The position numbers and the translations under genes were made by a program. A stretch of DNA of 64,000 bases from Lutimonas saemankumensis (lineage in GTDB: Bacteria > Bacteroidota > Bacteroidia > Flavobacteriales > Flavobacteriaceae). Positions within the stretch are counted from its first letter, which is position 1. Every line of letters starts with the position of its first letter. This document shows, piece after piece, positions 44,601 to 51,527 of this stretch. The notes beneath the pieces are model-generated. The model searched no databases. It was not told the origin of the DNA and saw only the letters and a program-made list of their open reading frames with translations. The stretch is taken from contig NZ_JAIUZR010000003.1 in assembly GCF_020171465.1 (NCBI RefSeq), forward strand, positions 868,001 to 932,000, read 5' to 3'.

Positions 44601-44826
44601 ATTTCCTCTTTTTATATAATTGATATTTAAAAATATTATAAAGAAAGTTAAGCCCCAGAAGAACCATAACAAGTTCAAACCACCACGCATTGTATATCAC
44701 TGTTCTGGCCGTCTGCGTTCCAAAATCATTCTCGATAAAAGTTGCCGTTGCCATGGCGAAGGCAAAAACGAAAAGAAGGCTTAGCGCCATTTTTGGAGAA
44801 AAAAAAATTGAAATCAATCGCTTCAT
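41668..44826 (-). CDS. ccsBA: CcsBA-type (ResB-ResC fusion) cytochrome c biogenesis protein, NrfI-like
   Basis: The 1052-residue protein has a ResB/CcsB-like N-terminal half with four membrane segments and a large periplasmic part, and a CcsA/ResC-like C-terminal half. The haem-handling signature of CcsA, the WWD-domain, reads GGIWANESWGRYWAWDPKE, and the flanking helices carry conserved His (RWYIGGHPPW and LHSYATGD). It is a system II haem ligase that moves haem out and joins it to apocytochromes c. Placed directly after nrfHA it corresponds to NrfI of Wolinella, which attaches haem to the unusual CxxCK site of NrfA; that function is inference from gene order. Confidence 0.9.
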   Translation of the reverse strand: MKRLISIFFSPKMALSLLFVFAFAMATATFIENDFGTQTARTVIYNAWWFELVMVLLGLNFLYNIFKYQLYKKRKWPVLMFHLAFIIILIGAGITRYTGFEGIMRIREGTASNSMISDKNYLQVSVHKDAEDMEIQEEAYFSPIKDNAFSIEESLEGESFKIELIDFISDAQEELIETDQSGQAYLSLVVSAGDGRKNLYLKDGSLKKVGGHEHLIGFNTDQKTDIEFTSENDSLFISSPSKLDFFVMAEQKGGSLEPEMKHILRFNTLYKSHDFSFVVVKYVPQGKLQWVSGAKKPKDNDERIDDLVILELETEGDTKKVPLIYRHGYLPEKKLISLGGLNFEISYGSLEVKTNFKLKLRDFQMEKYPGSTSPSSYASEVTVIDKNEEIDYRIYMNNVLDYKGHRFFQASYDSDEKGTVLAVNKDRPGTIVTYVGYLFMGLGMFFTLFSKGSRFSLVRKKLNKLNSRQMLFFLLFLSVNMLNSKTLEKNSNRNKEPVIDSILMLQNVQEKHAKLFGKLMVQDLDGRIKPLNTLASEFLRKVSRKPYYKGDQFKMDANQVFLAMHMSPGTWYGLPLIKIDKKKGGELFSSLNPNQNGLISFQDLLDVQENYILEKAVHKANEKKPGERNEFDKEILLVDERFNLVFNVLSGNYLRIFPKKGDPSKTWFNPNHDFKDFEEEDARFVKGILPIYFINIQEAKLTGNWTQAEDKLAYIKKYQDVLASDIIPSKDRIEAELWYNKLNLNFWLFQAYFTLGFILLALALIRIFYRNSLVNTAINFFVIITLITFLLQTFNLVLRWYIGGHPPWSNGYEMIVFVSWGLMLFGLLFFRKSDFSLPLSSIFAGTLLFVSYLDWLSPEITNLMPVLKSYWLKIHVATIISSYAPLALSALLGVMAQLMIIFKSDRNEYLLGSKIKELSYINEMSMTLGLFILSIGTFLGGIWANESWGRYWAWDPKETWALISIIIYAIVLHMRLIPRLNNDLAINIASTFAFFSIIMTSFGVNYYLTGLHSYATGDPVPIPNFVYIASGLLLLIALYSSYKYFKGSKVAQ

Positions 44827-44837
44827 AGAAGGATAAT

Positions 44838-44871
44838 AAAAACCTCATAGATTAGTACCTATGAGGTTTCA
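44838..44871 (-). terminator. Terminator or attenuator between nrfA and ccsBA
   Basis: An 11-bp perfect stem (AAACCTCATAG / CTATGAGGTTT) with an 8-base loop at 44840-44869, followed on the minus strand by TTTATT. It lies 20 bases after the nrfA stop and 14 bases before the ccsBA start. It may end most nrfHA transcripts while letting some read into ccsBA. Confidence 0.75.
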
Positions 44872-44891
44872 AAAATAAGTTATTCTGTTGA

Positions 44892-46385
44892 TTAATTAAG
44901 TCCGCTAGATTTTACCTCCATTTTAGCTTCTCTCTCCTTTGCCTCTTCAAGCCAGACAGGAACAAGATCTTTTTTAAAGGTTTCTTTTTCCGCCTCTAGC
45001 TTCTTCATGTCCAGGCCAATGAATTCCTGGGCTTTTTCTTTGCTCGCAATATCCGGAACATCAATAGCTTTGTTATGACCAAGGCTCGCTAAAAGACGAG
45101 CTAATTTAATTCTTGCATCCTGAACCTTACTCATACCCGTGGCGTAAACTCGTCCGATTTCAACAGGTGAATGGAAAGAACCTCCATGAGAAGCTGCTCC
45201 ATAATCCCATCGCCATTGAGCGTGTCTGATATCCTGAAGGATGTCTTTCATCTGCTCCTCTGTAGCTCCAAGGTCCCATGCTTTCTTGGCTTCAAGATGT
45301 GCCATAACCAGGTCTTTTTCAAGGGCCAGTCTGGTTTCTGTTGATTTTTTTTGTCTTGAATAAACATTTTCTATCAACTTATTGGTTTCCTGGCGGTGAC
45401 ATACCTGACACGAATTAGCAACATTATTTAAAGGAGACTGAATATGATGATCCGTAAATTTCTGGCCACCTTCACTTTTGTAAGGCATATGGCAATCTGC
45501 ACATGAAACACCTCGGTCAGCATGGACCCCTGTCAAATATACCTCATAACCCGGGTGTTGGGCCTTCAGCATAGGAGCCTTACTTAAAGAATGGGTCCAG
45601 TCACTGAATTCAATATCATCATAATATTTTTCCATATCCTCGGCAGTAAATCCATTTTTCCATGGAAAAACCAAATACGGTACGCCTTCCTTTCCAGGAA
45701 TCTTTTTATTGAAATAGTATTCAACATGACACTGAGCACAAACCAGGGATCTCATTTCCTGATGCGTAGCCTTTGTGATATCCTTGCCCATAACCTCAAA
45801 AGCTTCAACCAAAGCCGGTCTTGAAATCTGCAAACTCATATCATTAGGATTGTGACAATCTGCACATCCAATATTATTTACAACTTCCGGTCCTTTTGAG
45901 GCCCATTTCCCTGAATAGAACTCGTCAATACCAGTTTCATTCATTAACCTTGGAACATCCGGACTTTTACAGGTCCAGCAAGTGCTTGGCATCGGACCAT
46001 CATCCGGACCCGTTGGCCCACCTGTCCGTAATGTATTGTGTAAATCTTCTATAGCATAGTAGTGTCCTCTACCCTGATTATAATCTTTTGAAAAACCATA
46101 TCCTGCCCATAAAATCACAAGATTAGGATCCTCCTCAAGTAAATCAACCATATGGCTTCCCCCTTGATAAGAGGCAAAATTTGTGTCAAGCGTTTGGAGG
46201 TATGACTGATATTCTTTCGGAAAATTCTTTCCCCAAACATCATTTCTGGGTTCATTGTCATTAATTTCAACCTTTGGGGTGTAGGCAAACTTTGCTTCAT
46301 TTTTTCTGTTGATCACACTTGAAGCAAGTATCCCTAAAAGAAACACCACTACCGCAGTTACGACAAATAAGATCCAATTTTTCAT
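44892..46385 (-). CDS. nrfA: Ammonia-forming cytochrome c nitrite reductase, catalytic subunit
   Basis: The 497-residue protein has an N-terminal signal/anchor helix and five haem sites: the diagnostic CWTCK (136-140, catalytic haem with lysine ligand), CADCH (174-178), CAQCH (216-220), CADCH (295-299) and CQVCH (326-330). Active-site and calcium-site residues are expected in CAQCHVEYYF and the following KNGFTAED region. It reduces nitrite to ammonium in the periplasm with six electrons delivered by NrfH. It follows nrfH by 12 bases in the same operon. Confidence 0.96.
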   Translation of the reverse strand: MKNWILFVVTAVVVFLLGILASSVINRKNEAKFAYTPKVEINDNEPRNDVWGKNFPKEYQSYLQTLDTNFASYQGGSHMVDLLEEDPNLVILWAGYGFSKDYNQGRGHYYAIEDLHNTLRTGGPTGPDDGPMPSTCWTCKSPDVPRLMNETGIDEFYSGKWASKGPEVVNNIGCADCHNPNDMSLQISRPALVEAFEVMGKDITKATHQEMRSLVCAQCHVEYYFNKKIPGKEGVPYLVFPWKNGFTAEDMEKYYDDIEFSDWTHSLSKAPMLKAQHPGYEVYLTGVHADRGVSCADCHMPYKSEGGQKFTDHHIQSPLNNVANSCQVCHRQETNKLIENVYSRQKKSTETRLALEKDLVMAHLEAKKAWDLGATEEQMKDILQDIRHAQWRWDYGAASHGGSFHSPVEIGRVYATGMSKVQDARIKLARLLASLGHNKAIDVPDIASKEKAQEFIGLDMKKLEAEKETFKKDLVPVWLEEAKEREAKMEVKSSGLN

Positions 46386-46397
46386 ATCTCGATATTT

Positions 46398-46985
46398 TTA
46401 TTTATTCATTTCTGTTTTTAACCATTCCGGGATCACATCCTTTTCCGGATCAGTAGGAATCGGTGCGATTGTATATTGGGTACTGGCCAATCCGTGTACA
46501 CGGCCATGTGGCACTTCTCTGTGACATTCCCAGCACTTCCTGTCCGTCCTGTTCGCTTTATGAGCATCGATCCAACTCGTAAGCTTTACATCCGTTACCT
46601 TTCCCAAGTGGCACCTGATACAATTATTCTGTACTACTTCGGCCGAAGCTTCCTTCATAAAGATTACCTGAGGTTCATTTCTCATGGTAAATACAGAAGC
46701 ATGGTACAAGCCATCTTTTGCTTTAAAATAATATTTACTTACAATGTTATCGTTCGGAACATGGCAATCATTACATGTAGTTGCTTCCCTGTGGGAACTA
46801 TGCATCCAGCTGTTGTATTCCGATGTCATCACATGACAATTCACACAGGTCTTCGGATCATCTCCCATATAGGAGATAACTTCAGATTCTTTTGCTAAAA
46901 AAATGGAGAGTCCTACGATGCTTCCAAATATAACTATCGCATAGGGCAACCAGCGCGATTGATATGGAAACAAGTTAAATGCCAA
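46398..46985 (-). CDS. nrfH: Cytochrome c nitrite reductase small subunit (tetrahaem quinol dehydrogenase)
   Basis: The protein has one membrane anchor (LPYAIVIFGSIVGLSIFL) and four haem sites CVNCH, CNDCH, CIRCH and CWECH, spaced as in NrfH of the NapC/NirT family. It oxidises menaquinol and passes electrons to NrfA. There is no in-frame ATG before the first haem site. I used the TTG at 46985 (195 residues, LFPYQSRWLPYAIV at the start); a TTG at 47054 would add 23 residues with no family resemblance. The true start remains uncertain. Confidence 0.9.
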   Translation of the reverse strand: MAFNLFPYQSRWLPYAIVIFGSIVGLSIFLAKESEVISYMGDDPKTCVNCHVMTSEYNSWMHSSHREATTCNDCHVPNDNIVSKYYFKAKDGLYHASVFTMRNEPQVIFMKEASAEVVQNNCIRCHLGKVTDVKLTSWIDAHKANRTDRKCWECHREVPHGRVHGLASTQYTIAPIPTDPEKDVIPEWLKTEMNK

Positions 46986-47102
46986 TTGTTTGATTAGTTT
47001 AATTAGTTTGGTTTCACAAATATATGCAATTAAACAAAACGTCAAAACTTTCAAATATGAGAAATATCATGAATCACATATGATTGTTTTTGTTAGTTTG
47101 TG

Positions 47103-47122
47103 CTGTCAGAAAAATCTGACAG
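47103..47122. promoter_or_regulatory. Perfect inverted repeat in the nrfH/porin divergent region
   Basis: Two perfect 8-base arms, CTGTCAGA and TCTGACAG, are separated by AAAA. The TGACAGAAAA half is repeated directly at 47117-47126 and 47169-47178, with a further AAAAATCTAACA copy between. The site lies 117 bases upstream of nrfH (46985) and 107 bases upstream of the porin (47230), as an operator for both would. No regulator gene is adjacent. Confidence 0.5.
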
Positions 47123-47229
47123 AAAAATCTAACATAAATTCCATTAATTCAGAGTTTTAATTTTTTCGTGACAGAAAACATTTGTTATTTTGCATGAAAT
47201 AAATTGAAACTCTACTAACTATCAAAATT

Positions 47230-48531
47230 ATGAAAAATATACTTTTTATTGCCTTGACCTTTATTGCCTGTTCTCAGGCATTCTCTCAGGAACTCAAAAT
47301 GTCCGCCGAATTAAAACCTCGATTTGAGGCAAGACATGGATTTGGTACTTTGGCATCTCCTGAAGACGATCCGGCCTTGTTCATTTCTCAGCGTACTCGT
47401 TTGAGATTTGATTTTGCAACAGAAAAATACCAGTTTTTGGTGGATGTCCAGAATGTTGGGGTTTGGGGTGATGTTAGTACCTTATCCAAAGGAGATAAAA
47501 ATGGTACTTCATTTCATCAAGCCTGGGGTATGTATCATTTTAGCCCAAAATTTGCCATGAAACTTGGGCGCCAGGAAATATCCTATGATGATCAAAGAAT
47601 TTTTGGTGCAGTGGACTGGGCACAACAGGCCAGAAGCCATGACGCCCTGCTTTTTAAAATTAAACCCGGTGAGAAAAGTCAGCTTGATGTAGGTTTTGCG
47701 TTAAATGCAAACGGAGAAACAAATTTTGGCGAAGACTATTTGGTGAACCAGTATAAAAGTCTGCAATATGCCTGGTTTCATACAAATTTTTCGAACAACC
47801 TTGATCTAAGCCTGTTGTTTTTGAATAATGGAATGCCATATGATAAAACCGAAAACAACAATACTAAACAAAAAACAACCTACAGCCAGACTATCGGAGG
47901 TAGAGTTACCTATAAAAAAGACCGGTTAAGTTTGAACGGAGCCACTTATTATCAGGGAGGAAGTACGCCAAACGCTGCAAAAGATATGACCGTTGATCTC
48001 TCAGCATACTATTTAAGTGCAAACGCGAATTTCAAATTGACCGATATATTTAATTTAGGTGCCGGTTTTGAACTTTTTTCGGGTAATGACCAGGATGGAG
48101 ATTCAAATAAGAATAATGCCTTTAATCCTTTTTACGGAACGAATCATAAATTCAATGGCTGGATGGATTATTTCTATGTTGGAAACCATGCCAATAACGT
48201 AGGGCTTTTTGACGTTTACGTTCCTTTGGGAGTGACAAAAGATAAAGTAGGATTAAAGTTGATCCCTCACTTTTTCTCAGCCAACGGGACAATTTTGAAA
48301 CCAGGATTTGAAAAGGCCGATTCTTATTTAGGAACCGAAATAGATTTCGAATTCAGATATCAGTTAGTGAAAGATGTCATGATCTTTGCAGGGTACTCTC
48401 AAATGTTTGCCACTGAATCCATGGAACTTATTAAGGGAGGAAGTAAAGATGAAGTCAACAACTGGGGATGGATCATGGTTACCTTCAAACCCACTTTTTT
48501 CAAAAAGAAATTTAACGAACCTAAAGGGTGA
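47230..48531 (+). CDS. Outer-membrane porin of the alginate-export (Alginate_exp) type
   Basis: The 433-residue protein has a signal peptide (ending SQAFSQ) and then ELKMSAELKPRFEARHGFG, followed by alternating-strand segments such as RLRFDFATEKYQFLVDVQN, GAVDWAQQARSHDALLF and WMDYFYVGNHANNVGLFDVY. This is the pattern of the AlgE-like porin family. It is divergent from nrfH and may be controlled with it, suggesting a nitrite, nitrate or ammonium channel, but this is only from position. A TATTTTGC box precedes the start by about 38 bases. Confidence 0.85.
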   Translation: MKNILFIALTFIACSQAFSQELKMSAELKPRFEARHGFGTLASPEDDPALFISQRTRLRFDFATEKYQFLVDVQNVGVWGDVSTLSKGDKNGTSFHQAWGMYHFSPKFAMKLGRQEISYDDQRIFGAVDWAQQARSHDALLFKIKPGEKSQLDVGFALNANGETNFGEDYLVNQYKSLQYAWFHTNFSNNLDLSLLFLNNGMPYDKTENNNTKQKTTYSQTIGGRVTYKKDRLSLNGATYYQGGSTPNAAKDMTVDLSAYYLSANANFKLTDIFNLGAGFELFSGNDQDGDSNKNNAFNPFYGTNHKFNGWMDYFYVGNHANNVGLFDVYVPLGVTKDKVGLKLIPHFFSANGTILKPGFEKADSYLGTEIDFEFRYQLVKDVMIFAGYSQMFATESMELIKGGSKDEVNNWGWIMVTFKPTFFKKKFNEPKG

Positions 48532-48562
48532 TCAAATCTCTTTTGAGTCTTATTGGGCTGTA

Positions 48563-49840
48563 ATGAAGAATAAGAAAGTACTGATCATAGGCCTCACCTG
48601 GCCCGAACCCGATGCAACTGCAGCAGGTACAAGAATGATGCAGCTTATTCATTTTTTTACATCAAAAGGATACCAGGTGTTTTTTGCTTCTTCGGCTTCA
48701 AAATCAACGTTGTCGTATGACTTTCAAAAAACACCTGTTTCTACTTTTGAGATTGAACTCAATAACAGCGCTTTCGATAAAAAAATCATTGAATTAGATC
48801 CTACAATTGTATTATTTGACCGCTTTCTAACAGAGGAACAGTTTGGCTGGCGTGTTCAGGAAAATTGCCCTGATGCAATTAGAATACTGGACACTGAAGA
48901 TCTTCATTTGTTAAGAACTTCAAGACACCTTGCACTTAAAAATAAAACAGATGACTGGAGAAGTTATATAAACAATGATACCAGTAAAAGAGAAATCGCA
49001 TCTATCTATAAATGCGACCTTTCACTCATCATCTCTGAATTTGAAATGCAGTTGCTGGCGCACGAATTTAAAGTACCGGAAATTCTCCTTCAGTACACCC
49101 CTTTTTTAACAAATGAAATTGATAAGAAAACCATTGTCAAACTCCCTGGTTTCAAGGAACGAAAGCATTTCATCACTATAGGGAATTTCAAACATTTACC
49201 GAATCAGGATTCCATTTTTTATTTATATCAAGAGATATGGCCTTTGATCAGAAAGGCCTTGCCAAAGGCTGAACTGCATATTTATGGGGCGTACGTCACA
49301 GCCAAAGTCCAGCAGTTGCATGATCCTGATAACGGATTCCTTATCAAAGGCTGGGTTGAGGATAAACAAAAAGCATTTCAGCAGTCAAAACTCTGTCTGG
49401 CTCCACTTCGCTTCGGTGCGGGGCAAAAAGGAAAACTGCTCGACGCGATGATTCATGGAACCCCTGCAATTACCTCATCAATAGGAGCTGAATCCATGGG
49501 GCCCGCAGAAGATTGGGACGATAGAATTTTTGACGACCCTAAGGCCTTTGCTCAAAAATCCATTGAGCTTTATAAAAATGAAAAATCCTGGCTAAAAGCA
49601 CAGACCGACGGATTTAAAATTATCAATGAAAATTTTAATCGTGAGTTTCATGAAAATTTGCTTGAGAATAAACTTTCTTCAATTTCAAAAAACCTGCAAG
49701 CACATCGTGAAAAAAACTTTATGGGAAGCCTTCTGCAGTTTCATCAATATAAAAGTACGAAGTACCTTTCCAAATGGATTGAAGCTAAAAACTTACCTGA
49801 CGATAAAATAATAGAGAAGAATCCCCCATCCGGTCATTAA
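48563..49840 (+). CDS. Glycosyltransferase (GT4-like)
   Basis: I start at the ATG at 48563 (MKNKKVLIIGLTWPEPDATA), 31 bases after the porin stop; longer frames run into the porin gene. The 425-residue protein has a GT-B fold, with IIGLTWPEPDATAAGTRMMQ near the N-terminus and a C-terminal donor site: FITIGNFKHLPNQDSIFYLY, ELHIYGAY, GFLIKGWVEDKQKAFQQ, then LAPLRFGAGQKGKLLDAMIH and AITSSIGAESMG. The acceptor is unknown. Its last 48 bases overlap the DUF423 gene on the opposite strand. Confidence 0.87.
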   Translation: MKNKKVLIIGLTWPEPDATAAGTRMMQLIHFFTSKGYQVFFASSASKSTLSYDFQKTPVSTFEIELNNSAFDKKIIELDPTIVLFDRFLTEEQFGWRVQENCPDAIRILDTEDLHLLRTSRHLALKNKTDDWRSYINNDTSKREIASIYKCDLSLIISEFEMQLLAHEFKVPEILLQYTPFLTNEIDKKTIVKLPGFKERKHFITIGNFKHLPNQDSIFYLYQEIWPLIRKALPKAELHIYGAYVTAKVQQLHDPDNGFLIKGWVEDKQKAFQQSKLCLAPLRFGAGQKGKLLDAMIHGTPAITSSIGAESMGPAEDWDDRIFDDPKAFAQKSIELYKNEKSWLKAQTDGFKIINENFNREFHENLLENKLSSISKNLQAHREKNFMGSLLQFHQYKSTKYLSKWIEAKNLPDDKIIEKNPPSGH

Positions 49841-50173
49841 CAATAACCCTCCTACAGGAGTGACCGGTCCCAGAAACTTCAGGTTGATCTTTTTTGCTTT
49901 TGCGTAACACAAAGCATAAATGCTGAAAGAAAACAAAAATACCCCAATGATCATTGTAGATGCAATCATTCGTTCAGTAAAGTCAATGAATTCAAAGTGA
50001 AAGCCTAAAATCAATAAGACAATGGCGTGATAGAGCTGGTATTTAACGCCAGTCTCAAAACTATGTAGTACCTCCGCAGGCAAAATACGTTTAAGCCTGT
50101 GGGCTCCAAAAGCGCCAAATATTATTCCAAAAAAGCCAAAAACCGCAGCAAAAAATTTAACCAGTAGAAGCAT
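49793..50173 (-). CDS. DUF423 family membrane protein
   Basis: The 126-residue product from the ATG at 50173 starts MLLLVKFFAAVFGFFGIIFG and continues AFGAHRLKRILPAEVLHSFE, TGVKYQLYHAIVLLILGF and LGPVTPVGGLLLMTGWG, with about four membrane segments. This is the DUF423 signature. A TTG at 50233 would add 20 residues not seen in the family. The 3' end overlaps the convergent glycosyltransferase gene by 48 bases. Confidence 0.9.
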   Translation of the reverse strand: MLLLVKFFAAVFGFFGIIFGAFGAHRLKRILPAEVLHSFETGVKYQLYHAIVLLILGFHFEFIDFTERMIASTMIIGVFLFSFSIYALCYAKAKKINLKFLGPVTPVGGLLLMTGWGILLYYFIVR

Positions 50174-50407
50174 AAAAGAATGTTTTTCAGATCCTGACTC
50201 ATTAGAACGCCAAAATGACCGCAATATTTTCAATAGCCAGAACGATTAGAATTAAATGACACAAAACCCACATGGAACGCAGACTATTATCTACCCCAAG
50301 GATTTTTAAATTAAAGAAATATTTGCCAAAATTATTATGATTTTTAAATTTTTATTAGCACTATTTTAATCATATCGTTAAAATATAGTTAATATAATTA
50401 GCAATTC

Positions 50408-50449
50408 GTAACGTTAGTGGATTTGATTACGTCATTATAATAGAAACCA
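50408..50449 (+). promoter_or_regulatory. Shared upstream block of the peptide gene at 50465
   Basis: The block starts GTAAC and ends TATAATAGAAACCA, 15 bases before the ATG. It matches 37584-37625 without gaps in about 25 of 42 bases, best at GTAAC and the last 22 bases. It is the counterpart of the element ahead of the tandem copy. Confidence 0.55.
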
Positions 50450-50464
50450 TCAAATTACACAATT

Positions 50465-50578
50465 ATGAAAGCAGATATCAACACATTCGCAACAGAGGAC
50501 AGAAGGTATGTTCAATTTTCAAATTTCAGAAATGCCAAAAGAATAAAATGGTCAGAACACAGACATTACAGATACTAA
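50465..50578 (+). CDS. 37-residue basic peptide of the four-copy family
   Basis: ATG to TAA encodes 37 residues beginning MKADINTFATEDRRYVQF and ending KRIKWSEHRHYRY, with SNFRNA just before the core as in the 37643 copy. It lacks the glycine seen near the end of the other three. The leader block at 50408-50449 matches that of the 37643 gene. I see no clear terminator before the convergent nuclease gene, whose stop is 28 bases away. Unknown function. Confidence 0.77.
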   Translation: MKADINTFATEDRRYVQFSNFRNAKRIKWSEHRHYRY

Positions 50579-50605
50579 GCAGAATCAATTCACGAATCAG
50601 TTTTA

Positions 50606-51451
50606 TTAAATATGATTTTCACAAAGGTCAATGATATCCTCATGAATTTTTCTAATTCTTGTCTTGGAAAAACCGTTTTTACGCAGTAATTCGGGAGCTT
50701 CATATATTTCTTTACACAGAACTATCCCCTGCCCCAGAAAATACTGCTTTTCTCTTTTAGTCAGAGAAGTAAGAGAAGTTATGGGGAATAACCTTGATTT
50801 ATTTATCCTGAACTTAAGGCTTTTATTCTCCGGATAATCCCAGCTTACCAATTGTAACCCACTGCATTTCGCATACCGAATCGCGTCCATAGTGAATCTG
50901 GTATTCGTAAAGATCCATCCCTGAAATTTTGTAAAACCATTCGTTTTATCCTGTTGGAGCTGACTCTTTATATCATTATACCTGGATTGAATGTATAAAG
51001 GAATCTTAATATCATTGCGTTTTCCCTGAGAATTGTGATACTTGCATTCAATGATATAACACTTTTCTTCTTTGCAGGCCAAAACATCAACTTCATGACT
51101 CACACATTTCCCTTCCATAATAATTCCTACCTCGGTAGTATAACCATCATGTCTAAAGATATGCCCGATATAATTTTCAAATGGAAATCCTGAGGGGCCC
51201 AGTTCCATGATTGCCCTTTTCAACTTATATCGCGCCGCACTGGGCCTTTTTTTCTTTTTTAAGAGCCTGAAGGCTTTGTCGTAAATGGCTTTTGTTGTCA
51301 TACCGTCAAAAAGGTCGTTTTCGATCTGTCTAACAATGGTTTTGGCAAGTTCATCATCTGCTCTTGCGTTTTTCAGTGATCGAATTAACTTACTCTCATC
51401 AAAATCGACAAGGTCACCCGAAAATTTTCTAACTTTTATAGGTTCCTTCAT
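50606..51451 (-). CDS. ATP-cone domain fused to a PD-(D/E)XK (Mrr-like) nuclease
   Basis: The 281-residue protein starts KEPIKVRKFSGDLVDFDESK and has an ATP-cone-like N-terminal region (about 5-90, with the ADDELAKTIVRQIEND helix and KLKRAIMELGPSGF). A nuclease core at about 90-200 has GHIFRHDGYTTEVG, HEVDVLACKEEKCYIIECKYH (Asp122, Glu135 and Lys137 of the PD-(D/E)XK motif), then a Gln-rich helix. ATP-cone domains usually sense nucleotides in ribonucleotide reductases, so this protein may be a nucleotide-gated DNA nuclease. No methyltransferase is adjacent, so it is not part of a visible restriction-modification pair. Confidence 0.83.
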   Translation of the reverse strand: MKEPIKVRKFSGDLVDFDESKLIRSLKNARADDELAKTIVRQIENDLFDGMTTKAIYDKAFRLLKKKKRPSAARYKLKRAIMELGPSGFPFENYIGHIFRHDGYTTEVGIIMEGKCVSHEVDVLACKEEKCYIIECKYHNSQGKRNDIKIPLYIQSRYNDIKSQLQQDKTNGFTKFQGWIFTNTRFTMDAIRYAKCSGLQLVSWDYPENKSLKFRINKSRLFPITSLTSLTKREKQYFLGQGIVLCKEIYEAPELLRKNGFSKTRIRKIHEDIIDLCENHI

Positions 51452-51495
51452 GAATCGAATATAATAAGATATTTTCTTATTCAGGCTAATCGTTG

Positions 51496-51503
51496 TATTT
51501 TTG
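51496..51503 (+). promoter_or_regulatory. Putative Bacteroidota -7 promoter box of the YbdG-like gene
   Basis: The octamer TATTTTTG fits the Bacteroidota -7 consensus TAnnTTTG and lies 24 bases before the ATG at 51528. No clear TTG -33 element is at the expected distance, so the call is tentative. Confidence 0.35.
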
Positions 51504-51527
51504 CCCGTTCAGAAAAATACAAAAACA

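Noticed and set aside
46476-46898. 140-residue frame opposite nrfH
   Set aside because: Cys-rich only because it is antisense to haem motifs; the opposite strand has the four CxxCH sites of NrfH.
48386-48562. Long upstream extension of the glycosyltransferase
   Set aside because: It lies inside the porin gene and starts with TTG; the ATG at 48563 follows the porin stop.
14546-50578. The four peptide loci as copies of a mobile or non-coding repeat
   Set aside because: Similarity is confined to the frame and short leader, with silent third-position changes between copies and no repeat ends or target duplications. A coding family fits better.
51501-51527. TTG at 51501 as start of the channel gene
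   Set aside because: The ATG at 51528 gives the same length as YbdG and a better N-terminus; the extra residues are not in the family.
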